Source: Euwallacea fornicatus (taxonomy: Eukaryota; Arthropoda; Insecta; Coleoptera; Curculionidae). Taken from it: a stretch of DNA of 64,000 bases. The notes below the pieces were generated by a model, which searched no databases, was not told the DNA's origin, and was given only the letters and a program-made list of their open reading frames with translations. The stretch lies in the NCBI RefSeq assembly GCF_040115645.1, contig NC_089551.1:3224001-3288000 (forward strand), written 5' to 3'. Positions 12,616 through 23,498 of the stretch are shown here, piece by piece. A program made the translations under genes and the position numbers. Every line of letters starts with the position of its first letter. Position 1 is the stretch's first letter.

Positions 12616-14209
12616 GTTTATCGGCGAAGAAATTTTTGACATACTGTTTCGTTTCGTAGATTTGCAGACCTAAATGTCAGTGTAGCGTTATCATTACGTT
12701 ACAATAAATGGAATCACAAGTTTGAATTCAGCTTGTTATTCACTTCGATTTTTTAAATTAAAACACAAAACAAGTCGAACAAAAGTTTATTTACTAAAAG
12801 TGGTAACCATTTGAAATTTCGAAGTGTATTTTAATACATAAGGCATATGTTAACGATGAGATACAAAACCGAAGTTGGTGTTCTTCACTGCAATCCTAAT
12901 TTGTAGGTATTGATCCTTATCGGTCACATTATTAACAATCTTTATACAATAATTAATGGTTTAAAAGTTTGAAATATTCTGTAACAGTAAAAGTTTTGCG
13001 TTTATATTACTATACTGAGTGATTGGAGAAAAGCTAATGAAAATAAACATTCAAAATTGAAAAATTTTAAGTTCAACCACTCAGAATATTATCATATTAT
13101 TATAATGTCAGTTATTAGTATCAAACATGTGAAGGATCATTTCTGCACGTTCACATATTGATTTTGTTAGCATTAAGTAGAAATTGGTCACAGATCAAAT
13201 TCGGGAATCCACCACCGACTGAAAAATCTATCAAACCGCCCTCTCAAAAGACAAAACGCGGGGCGTATCGGTGCAGTTTTCCATAAGACAATAGTATACA
13301 TTTTTACAGAGAATGTACATGACAAGACCCATTAAATCCCCGCCTTAAAAGTTTTAATTTAAAACAATTGGTTTGCACTAATCGAGGCCAAATCTATTAG
13401 ATTCGTTAAGCGATTTTCAAGCTCTACTTGAAAGAGGCGGGCTGTGTCCACCCAAATATCACTAGAAATTGTGCCAAATGCTATTATCCGCTAACTTTTA
13501 TGTACATGAAGGGCAGGATTTTTTGAGGCAGCTTGTTGTAGGCAAGCTGGAAGTCAAAGAAAATTGCTTCTGTTTTAGATATAAGTAATTAAATCTTTAC
13601 TAATGATCATTAGCGGTCTCCAGAAAACATGCTGGTAGTTACGGCCAGAAAGTTTCAGTAAATTTTTCGTCTAAATGGCATTATTTCGCTGTTAAAGTTA
13701 ATTTTCACGATGAAAGATTTAGAGACAAACTTCTATTAAGTATAGCTTAAAGTTAAAAATTAAACTAGTTATTTTCGTAGTGAGGTAATATTGCCTTCGA
13801 AGTGGCTAAGGTTGAGTGAACAGGGGAAGAGTATTTACATAGAAAAATATCGTTCAATATAAGTGGAAAAATTGCGCTAATTATTTTGCCTATACCAAGC
13901 CTTATCCAGCTCAATCTCTGAGATCCAGTGAAGTAACTCAAACTTTGAAAAATATGGGAAAAGATAAAACTCTAATTCCCCCAATTTTGGGCTATGCGGA
14001 AAGAGGTGCTCTTAACGGAATCTGGCATCAACTTGAGATCCTAATACTACTAATAAGATTAAAACTATTCAACAATAAAACGTTCAAGTAAGAAAATTCA
14101 ACAGTCCTATCTAATAAACAGCTAGAGTCACAGCATTCATTTTTGATTCGGAAAAACATACCGCAAACGAACGTTTTCAATTATTATTATTATTAAGAAG
14201 GAATCCCGT

Positions 14210-14489
14210 TCACACGTTGACGGGAGTGACAGCTTTCTTGTCCTTTTTCTTGGAGGAGACGAAAGGCTCGGTGGTGCATTTAGGGCCCTCTTCGGGACTG
14301 TACGACCATCGCACCTTGGGCGGTTTCTCGTCCGGTGTTTTACTTTTTCGAGTTTTGACAAACTCGGTCACCTTTTGTCACTGAATCTCGCAAAAGGGGA
14401 ACTTTTGGCCCTCTTTGGTTTCAGTATCGGCGGTGCTCACGTCGTCAGCTGTTTTAGGGCTTTCCGCATTGCTAGTGCCTCCCTGGCCA
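14210..14489 (-). CDS. Hk: Last Hyperkinetic exon: candidate double-readthrough C-terminal extension
   Basis: An acceptor (GTTTAG, intron ending at 14490) opens an exon starting at 14489. Joined to the Hyperkinetic donor at 15184 (GTTAG, then GTACGT), the frame that follows the normal Hk stop stays open. It encodes QSMCPPGSV, then SGQGGTSNAESPKTADD and an acidic stretch ending FPFCEIQ, 46 residues in all. A UGA then occurs at 14378-14380 in the leaky context UGA-C. The same frame continues for 55 codons (QKVTEFVKTRKSKTPDEKPP at the start, AVTPVNV at the end) to UGA at 14210-14212. The segment is rich in GC-ending codons and charged residues, unlike the AT-rich flanks. Readthrough is an inference. 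The plain alternative is that this exon is 3' untranslated sequence, but its coding-like composition argues against that. Confidence 0.6.
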
Positions 14490-15212
14490 CTAAACAATAA
14501 AACAATAGTTACAGTATTGTATATGTCAATCCAAAGAAATGTAAAAAAGTTCTAATCCACAATTTGTATTGGTTGTGAGGTTTTCTCGGGCCTGGCCATA
14601 GATCTTTCTTTTTCCTTATTAAATATATTTCAGTTCCAGCTGATGAAACAAAAAGTAACTTCGTTTAGTACATGTGCCGGCTTCAAGTAGGTGAATGAAA
14701 TATTAAGAATGTTTATTGTGTGTACTCGCAATAGAAAACATGTACTCCAGACGTAGTAAGTTAATGCTTTGTTAAACAGAACACGTAAACATTGTTTTTA
14801 ATTATATTTAGTTAATATTATATTGAATGAAAATAGTAATTTTTTTAGTATGTATAAATAAATAGTATTCTTGATAGAATGGCGAATGCAAATTATAGTA
14901 TATTTTACATATTTAAAAAAATATTACCTTATAATCTTAAAGAGGTTTATATATTCATTTTACTACACAATCAGGCATTCCGCTTATCGGCAACTTAAAA
15001 TAAACAACACTAAAACACAGCTGCGTTGTTTTGAAAGCCGTTGTATTTATAGCTTTCGGAAACAGTGATTCATTAATTTTGGAATATTATAACGTTGTGT
15101 TGTGTATCTTCAGAGAAAACATAACAACAGATATATTTATACATCTTTTGCATGTAACACAAAAGTAAATAAAACTGACGTACCTAACGGATCCAGGAGG
15201 GCACATTGATTG

Positions 15213-16845
15213 TCATCTAAGCGCCAGTGTAGACACCATCGGAGGACGCGAAGGTTTATTTTCTAAAATCTTCTCTATGTCCTGCACAATATTGGCGTTC
15301 AGCTTAGGTATGAGCTAAAACGTAATACCACAAAGACATATATTACATATTTTAAACGTACTAACACTGACCTGCAGAGCTTGAATGCTCTCATATAACT
15401 GCTCTACATTGCTGGCGCCCAATAACAAGCACTGAACAGACTCGTTCTTCAAAGTCCAGGCAACAGTGAGCTGAGTTAGCGTACAGCCGAGTCTCTCCGC
15501 CAAACTGCTCAGTTCCCGCACTCGTTCCAAATACTTCCTGTTCTCTTCAGGCTGCGGTCTATCCTTCATCCACCCATACCCCTTAAAACAGACTTTAGCT
15601 GAAACCCATTACAGACTAACTAGCACGTACGTCTTTATTAACTGTCCCCGAAGCAACGGTTTCATCTTCCGTCCAAGAAAAGGAGCTATATTTATTGCGG
15701 AAACTCGCCCGGGAAAATAGCTGGATGTTCCCATCGTCTTTGCCTTGTGACAGTCCCATGGAAATGGGGGACCACGCCATTAATCCTGAGTGCTTAGATC
15801 GTTAAAAAATCTAATAATAGAGTAAAAAGTGATCGGTCGTACCCACGCCGATTTTATTGTACAATTCCGGCATATAAAGCTCGGTCTTTTCTCTGCAGAA
15901 CATGTGATATTCGGCCTGCTCCATGATGGGAGTCACGCAGTTGAACTGCCTGCAGTTGGTATAGGCCTCCATTATTTCCACCGGGGACCATCGGGCGGTG
16001 CCCCAGTACATTGCCCAACCCTGATTGATCACGTAGTTCATGGCCCGAACTACCTCTACAGAAATCCATTTCGTTTATTGGAAAAGCATTATTTTTCGAC
16101 TAGCGTAATAGTACCTTCCATGGGACACATTGGATCGGTTTTATGCAAAATGACTACGTCGATATAGGTGAGCTGAAGGCGGCCTAAGCTGGCTCGGACA
16201 CTTTCAATTATGTGCTTCCTAGAAAGACCTCGTTCTTCGGATCTGAAAAATTATTATTTTTTGATCGAATCGAGATGGGAAATAATTAAGTTCACCTCGT
16301 GCTCCAGTAAATTTTCGTGGTGACAATGAAGGTGGTGCGTTTCCAGCCCCGACGCGAAAGTATCCTTCCTAATTCTACTTCGGCCCGAGTTCCTGGATCA
16401 AATCAAAATTACAACAAAAACCGACGATCTGTGAGTGTTTCCTCACCGGAATGGGCCTCCGATAAATCAAATACGTTGATTCCACTTTCTACGGCTAAAA
16501 CTATTATTTGTTCGGCTTGTTCCTCCGTTACGTTTGGACTAAATGTGGGCCAAGTTCCTGCAATTGCACGAATTCCCTTATTTACCTTCTGGTTATGCGA
16601 CAGACAACGTACCTAAACCTATATTCGAAACTCTCAGTCCGCTCTTCCCCAAATTTCTATACCGCAACCCGGGAGTGGCGTTGGTAGTTCGGCTCAATTG
16701 CAATGGCACCCCGGGGGTGGAATGCGTCAACCCGCCCAGGAGTAGCTGCTCTTTGGTGAAACTACCGTCTTTATCCGCAAGACCGCTCAAACTGCCCCCG
16801 CTGAACTCTTCCATGCAATCCAGACTCGCTATCGGTGCCCTGCAC
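15213..16845 (-). CDS. Hk: Hyperkinetic, voltage-gated potassium channel beta subunit (AKR6 family)
   Basis: Cytoplasmic beta subunit that binds Shaker-type Kv channels and carries an NADPH-binding aldo-keto-reductase barrel. Eight exons join in phase: 16613-16845, 16447-16557, 16296-16392, 16115-16242, 15843-16055, 15631-15785, 15372-15581 and 15184-15314. Starting at the first ATG (16814) the protein is 405 residues. Seen in order: LRYRNLGKSGLRVSNIGLGT, ESGINVFDLSEAHSGTRAE, TTKIYWSTRSEERGLSRKHI, VINQGWAMYWGTARWSPVEI, QAEYHMFCREK and CLLLGASNVEQLYESIQALQ, ending STLALR before UGA at 15213-15215. The catalytic Tyr of the AKR tetrad is replaced by His (SEAHSG), so enzyme activity is doubtful. 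Upstream of the ATG the frame is open back to an acceptor at 16846, so a longer N-terminus is likely. Confidence 0.95.
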
Positions 16846-17654
16846 CTGAAAAAAAAGGAGTGGAATTGGGTTGAATTACCAGGGCCCCCCCAATAAACCT
16901 CAATCTCTCCACTTAAAGCTGCGATTTAATTTCAATTGATATCTCGATGCCGCACTGTAGGTAATAATCTATTTATCAAGCCTGTAAAGCGTGGATTTCA
17001 CTAGGCCTGGATTAGGGCGTTTCCATGGCAACTGGCATATTGCCATTAGAGATGCATTATGACGAAGGCTGATTAAGTTAAAGGCATAATAACTGTTTGA
17101 CTTCTTACCCGTGATACCCCAACGTTTAAGAAAGATAGAGATTAGGGGATTTGTGTAGGTAAGTCCGGAAAAAACGCCTAATATACGGGGTGTTTTATAC
17201 TGAGAAGTGGGGTCGGGGCATTTTACCGTAACGAAAATATTTTATCTAGAATATCACTATAGGGAAATAGCAACATATGCAGGGTGCTTCATTTTGGGGT
17301 CTCAAAACCAGCGCAATTTTAAAACCATGAAGAACGAAGTTTTGAAGTTACAGCTCCATGAAGGCCCGAATTATATGAAAACCGCCGAAGATAGCTACAA
17401 GGGAGTGTACCAAGGAAGTGTTTCTTGCGGTTGACACAATCATAATTTTCAACAATCTACAGGATTTCCCGTGGGGAAAAATGAAGTCCCAAACGCTTAA
17501 AAGAAATTATCAACATCAAAACGCAATCAAACATGTTGTTATTGGTCCAAGTTCTAATGGAAAAGTAATCGAGAGGAGTACAGGGATTTCTACAGGGAAT
17601 CTAATTTTAATGATGATTGAGTCTAAAAAGTCGCATAATACACAGGGAGTTCTA

Positions 17655-18777
17655 CAGCGCGGCCCATTTAAGATGGAAACATCGCTGTAACTTTTGCATT
17701 TATATTTCGATTTCGAAGACCAAGGCCCAAAAGATAGGGAATAAAAAGCTCTATTTATGCCGTAAAAATGATTTTGCAACTCATCAGACTAAGGCCTAAT
17801 ATACTTGTTTTCTATGTGAAAAACCGAAAAAAAGGATGCGTTTTTGTGTATGAAAAAAACAAGCACGCCATTGAATTCAGCATTCTTTGAAATGTCCCTT
17901 TAAGATTTCATCAAAAAATAGCAATTATTAACCATTTTTGAGAAGTTTATTTTATCAAATTAGCTATAAGAACAAATAAAAAATAAAATAAATTAAATCT
18001 TGAAAGCTTCCACTAGTCCACCTTCTTTTGGTCATTTTTCAATTGTGGGGTTATTTCCTCACAGGCTTTACGTATGCAAATTCGAAGATCTTTGATGTCG
18101 CGAGGAAGCGATCTATGAACATTAATTTTGGTCGTGCGCCACAGAAAAAAGTCAAAGGACGTAAAATCGGGAGATCCAGGAGGCCATTCGATTAATGGAC
18201 CGTTGCGACCTGTCTATTTATGTTCGAAATGTAAATTTAAATATTGTCTCACACACTCGGAATTATGAACTGGTCTGCTATCTAATTGAAAACAGAGGTA
18301 TCTCAAATAAGCGAGGCGCAAATCGTCCAAAGCGTTCACGACTTCTTGCTGAAGAAATTTGAGAAAATTTGGACCATTCGGATTTCCATCCGAAAGGAAA
18401 TTAATTTATCATTCACTTTAATTCGTTTGAATTTGATTTTGTCGCTATCTTGATGAAAAATGTTGTTTGCAACTATGAAAGGAATTTCTCTGAAATGGTT
18501 AATGATTGTTGTTTTTTTAATTAAATTTTGTTCGGGTCCATTTTAAAGAACGCTGAATTCAGTGTCGTGCCTATTTTTTTCCGAACAAAAAAAAATGCTG
18601 TAATCTATTTTTCCGAGTTTTGGCATAGGAAACAAGCTATATTAGATCTTGGATTAGACAGCAACTTTTATAGCATATATCGAGTTTTTTGTTCTCTACC
18701 TTTTGAGCCTTCGTTTTTGGAATCAAGTTATAATTGCAAAACTCACGGGGGGTTTCCATTCCAAATGGGTCACGCTC
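17655..18777 (-). mobile_element. Decayed Tc1/mariner-superfamily element with about 130-bp inverted ends
   Basis: Outer ends start CAGCGCGGCCCATTT on the left and GAGCGTGACCCATTT on the right (reverse complement), each bordered by a TA target duplication. The inverted repeats extend to about 17780 and 18640. The minus strand of 18000-18420 retains the C-terminal part of a DDE transposase, with the recognisable phrase PLIEWPPGSPDF close to the last catalytic acid. The N-terminal half is missing, so this is a deleted, non-autonomous copy. Confidence 0.75.
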
Positions 18778-20319
18778 TATATGAAAAACTGCAGTTTTAG
18801 CCTCACGGCGATTTCTCAAATATTCCGTGTGAGTGATTGGTAGATTCAAAATACCACTACTGAATAATAAACATCATCTACCTACTTACCTGTATATCGT
18901 AGGTGGATGAGAGTCTTCGCTAACATTATCGTTGTTGTTATTGTCGTTACTTGAGTAATTGCATAACGCTAACTGTGACATTATTAACAGTAACAGCTAA
19001 CAAGTGAGAACTTTTCTTAACACTAGCGGCTATCTAATAATTGAGTGTGTTATCGTTAGGCACTAGACGAACTCTTTAGGGTAATAAGGCAAGATTCTCA
19101 ACTGTCAAGTATTCTAAAATAGAAAAAAATGGGTCAAGTTATCATGGGCGAATGTAGGGTACAGCATGATGCCCAGAAAGTGCGTTTGGCGGATTGTGAT
19201 TAAAGGAAGGAAATCCGTCAAGTTTTCTAGCAATTTGATTCATAGATGGAACGTTCCTAAGTGATATATGTATCATGAGGTGCTATATATATTTTGAGTC
19301 CGATATTCGTACCCGCGACTTGGCACCAATTCAAAGAAAACATGAAAATACGAAAATGCCTTTGAATAATTTATAGTTTAATCTTGAGGCTCTTATTATC
19401 GACCCTTGGAAATGCTTTACTTTCGGGATTGACTGCTATATATTGTAATGATTATAATGCCCCAGTTACATAATGTCTGTGTTATTTAAACTTTCTGGCA
19501 ACATGCTCAAAACAACAATTTTGCTAGTTCCACTACTGCCCTAGAGCTATGTGTGGTGGTCTACAGAAAGTTCTAGGTAATAGAGAGAATGTTGTAAGCT
19601 TACGTATATAAAGCTATAGGAACCTATGAGCTTCGGCATATCACACTCTAATCCCTTTCCAAAGAAATTCGACCTAAAACTGATGCAACAGACATGAGAA
19701 GTATAACCTTATAGCTCTGCAATAATTGGAAAGAAAGGTGCTCCCGAAGGAATGCCGCGACCGATTACTGAGCTAGCGATAGCGATAGGGACGCTGTCGC
19801 AATTTACAAACTATACCGGATCACATCGTTTTCTGGGCCAAATTTGCAGTTTTGAGGGCGAGTTGACACAGTTGGACACTTCGGTTTCGTCATTGCAGCA
19901 ACCGAATCGCGAGCTACGGCTGCGTATAAGCTGCCTGGACGCTGCTGTAAAACTGGAGCGTGCACGGGAATTCACGTGACAATTTTCGGCCGACGCTGCT
20001 GTTTGTTACGTAATCCCCCCTCGTGTTTTCATCCAGGAAAATATTCCCAGATCCGAGCACATGCCGTACGGATCGAACGATTTTCAAAAAAAAAAACAAA
20101 ACAAACGAATAATAGTAATAAGAAAATTAAAAAAATAAACAAAGATAAAAAATCTCCCTTCCCCCTTCGACCGGCACCGGCCGGTTGTTTAAATTAAATT
20201 CCGCCGTGGACTGTTCGAATTTCCGTTCAGCCCAACAAAGGACATAGTTTTTAGCTGCCCTTCACGTCAGACCAAATTTAAATAACAAACATCCCAGACC
20301 TATAGACAGAAGCGTGGCC

Positions 20320-20410
20320 CGGTTTCACAGGTGACGTAACGCGCGTCGCGTGACGTCAATACGCCAGTAAAGCGTCGATACGATACCGGACAGCGTCCGT
20401 GACATCGCAT
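20320..20410. promoter_or_regulatory. CRE-like site cluster in a GC-rich patch, possible internal promoter
   Basis: Two cAMP-response-element-like octamers lie 11 bases apart: TGACGTAA at 20332-20339 and the perfect palindrome TGACGTCA at 20351-20358. The intervening sequence GCGCGTCGCG is CpG-dense in an AT-rich neighbourhood. The patch lies upstream of the main Hyperkinetic exons and could serve an alternative promoter. No initiator or first exon could be tied to it, so the role is a guess. Confidence 0.3.
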
Positions 20411-22082
20411 CAGACTGCAGTTTGCATTCACTCCCTCAATTACGCACGGAAGTCTAAATATATTGCGGGTTAAGGACAGAGCCCCAGTCAGAAGGTTGAG
20501 GTTTTCTTATCATTTTCCTAGTTTTGTCGTCCGATGAAAAATGGGGAAATTTGATTTGTTCAAGATCCGGCCCGTGTCTGCAGATCTAACAGTAATTATT
20601 GTTGTTACTGGTTCCATTATTCCCTAACTGAGATAATAAACGAAGGTACCTGCCGTTATTGCGGAACTAGTTGGGACATAAAACTCGTTCAGAGTCCGAT
20701 TTTATCGAAAAAACCGTAATATTGTTTTTAAAATTTGAAAAATTCAGTTTCTCACGCAGCAGTCAAAATCACAAAATTAAATATTATTACTAACATTAAA
20801 TTAAAAATGTTCGCAATAACTAATAGAAATGTCCTCCGCCCTCTGCCATGCACGCGCCAATTCACCTTAATAGTGATTGACGAGCTGTTTCGAGTACATA
20901 ACTGGTGAGTGTTAAATAATGGCACACGACTCAAGTGTCGGATTTCGAAAATGTTAATCGCAGTTTTATTAACTACCAAGTTTCAGTGACCCCAAAAATA
21001 CTCAAACGGATACATGTCGGGTGATCTGGGAGGCCACGCATGTGGCCCGGCTCTTCCCATCCACGTGATTTTACTGACTGCAGCTGCTTTGCGTGCATTG
21101 TCACTTCCCAGGCAAATTACAGAGTATATTTGCTTCTTGAGCTAGTAAAAGTTGAATCTTCAAGTTTCAAATCCGCTTTAACGAGAATGGCTGCTTTTAA
21201 AGAGAAATATCAAGGATTCTTTTTATGGGTAAAAATATATAGAAATAAAAATAATAAAAAACAAAAAAAAAAATCTTTTTTTTCTTTTCAAAAATGACAC
21301 ACGCTAAGCTACGAGAAAGTCGTGGTCATATAAAGTCAGGCATGTCACCCCCAGTATGCGACCCCCTGCACGGACAAACAAAAAACCACGTGAACTTTCG
21401 TAAGTTTTCTACCTTCAACTTTCCCGATCCGAAAATTTCGTCGAAATGAGCCGCGTTTTTTCCAAAAAATATGAACGAAGAACGAAGTTAAAATTTGCCG
21501 GAACGGGCAGGGGCATTACGGACCTGAACTTATTGAATAAAAATTCGCCAAAAACGCACCCCTTAGAACCTCTTAATGGCTTATAAAACGCACTGCAAAA
21601 TGAAGAAGACCGGAAGAATGGTAAAAAAACAAGATATTTGAGTCATGTGCGTCAGGCACGTTCGGAAAAGTCGCCAATCAATGTTAAGGTGAGCTGATGC
21701 ATGTATTGAGGAAGGCGATGGTCAATTTCAACAATTATTGTAAATATTATTGGTTAACCGAAACATTCGGTTGTTCACCGAGACTTTGTTTTGACCAACT
21801 ATATCCAAACCATGTTTATAGATGGTAAAAGATCGGGAAATCTATTTATAAACATTAATTAGGAATTTGACCGCGTCTGACCCAGTGATCTACTACACGA
21901 AGTATGCTATCTTCATACGCAAAAATACTTCATATCATCAAAAATATCATTAAAAATCCGATTGATAACCAGACAACTAAAGGTGAAAATTGGCGCCATT
22001 GTTCATTTCCCTGTTTCTCCCGGATAAGGGCTCCCTCAGGAATCGCCGCTTTCACCATTCCTTTATAATTTATTGTGACATA

Positions 22083-23498
22083 CAGGATCATACAATAGTG
22101 CGTCAGACTTCCTCAGCTTCCATACCAATATAATTACCAGTTTTTTCCTTTTGCAGGATTACACAGCTCATAAACATGTATTTCCAGAAATTATTTTCCA
22201 ATATGCAGGGTGACCGCAAACAGTGTGACCACACACACCTTCGTCATTTTAAATGGAACTTCTAGTTTTTTTTTGTTATTTTTGCACCTCTAGTTAAGTT
22301 TCAATTTGAGTTTATGTAAGGTGTGTTGTTTTTAAGTTTCCGCGTTTCCGAGTTATTTAGAAAAATTTCCGAGCTGCAAGGTTCCACGGAAATCGCGATT
22401 CTGCGCTAACCGCCATGAATTCCGAAATCAGTCTTCTGGGGCTCAAAGGGGACCTAAGAAGCTACGTTTCGAGGTGTTTTAAGTAAAAAAACGTCCTCCG
22501 CAACCGCTGAATTAGGCCTCCGAAGATGCATGACTTTAAACCTCCTTCATTTGCTTATTTCAAATGAAATTTCCCAATTTTCTGGACGGCGTCGTGTTCA
22601 GAATTCAATCTACTTGTGTTAATATCACTAGCATAAGTTCTATCGGCCAGAAAAGAATTTTTCCCACTTTCTCCCAAAACAAATATCGTATCAATCAATT
22701 CTTCCCTTGAAATTTTTTCAATAAAATATCCGCAATTTTCAAACATAAGAGCGAATAAAAATCGAAAAACATGGAAACTATTCATTGTTTTACATCCATG
22801 GCAATCGCAAACTGGAAATTGTAAAAAGCGTACTTCATCAGCCACACAAGATGTGAGAAACCGTGAAAAATGTCATTTTGACATTTTTCAAGATTATCAA
22901 AATATTGAGAAGCTAAAAAGGGGCAATTTTGAGGAACTCGGAACTGGCTGGGTTTAAGGTAAGAGTAATGTTAACAAAAGTTTTAGATTTTTTAATTATG
23001 AACACGATGTCGTCCAGAAAATTGGGACATCCTATTTGAAAAGAGCGAATTATTGAGGTTTAAAGAGATGCAAGTTTGAAGACCTATTTTGGCGGTTGGG
23101 AGCACTTTTTTTCTAAATTAAAACACGTTAAAACGTAGCATATCAGACCCTCTATCAGCCCCAGAAGACTGATTTCGAAATTCACAGCGATTTCCATGCA
23201 ACCTTGCAGCTGTCAAAATTTTCCGAACAACTCGGAAACTGTGAATTTCAAAGATTGGACACCTTATATAAACTGACTTTAAAATTTAACGAAAAACCGA
23301 AAACAACAAAAAAGTTGGGGGGTTCCGTTTGAAATAACGATGTTGTATATCGTCACACTTTCCGGGGCCGCCCTGTATATTAGAAAATAATTTTTGGAAA
23401 TACGTGTTTATGTGCTGTGTAATCCTGCAGAAGAAAAACATTGTCAACTTTGTTGGTATGGAAGCCAAGGAAGTCTGACGCACAATTGCAGGACTCTG
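22083..23498. repeat. Large foldback element, about 1.4 kb with arms over 500 bp
   Basis: Left arm from 22083 (ends in TACAGGATCATACAATAGTG) and right arm ending 23498 (reverse complement TACAGAGTCCTGCAATTGTG) are flanked by TA. They stay similar for over 500 bp inward, to about 22640 and 22985. A second terminus-like sequence (CAGGGTGACCGC / CAGGGCGGCCCC) lies inside each arm at 22206 and 23375, as if one element's ends sit inside another's. The 350-bp centre has a 96-codon open frame on the minus strand without recognisable homology. This appears to be a non-autonomous Tc1/mariner-type element. Confidence 0.75.

Larger units (their letters stand above)
11109..14209. other. Intergenic DNA between IFT80 and Hyperkinetic
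   Basis: About 3.1 kb of AT-rich DNA without a supported gene. It holds the IFT80 promoter side (just above 11108), a short inverted-repeat element at 11576-11758 and a 339-bp foldback at 12277-12615, both listed separately. The only longish open frame here lies inside the foldback and is explained by it. The 14.0-14.2 kb end is probably the 3' untranslated region of Hyperkinetic. Confidence 0.5.

Noticed and set aside
12377..12673. 98-codon open frame
   Set aside because: It lies across the foldback at 12277-12615 and has no homology; it is a by-product of the palindrome.
14137..14361. Arg-rich minus-strand frame (SKLEKVKHRTRNRPRCDGRT)
   Set aside because: It is the out-of-frame shadow of the Hyperkinetic extension exon, which explains the region better.
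19752..19979. 75-codon plus-strand frame with a heptad-like look
   Set aside because: It has no recognisable family, no splice context and is short; it could be chance in a GC-richer patch.
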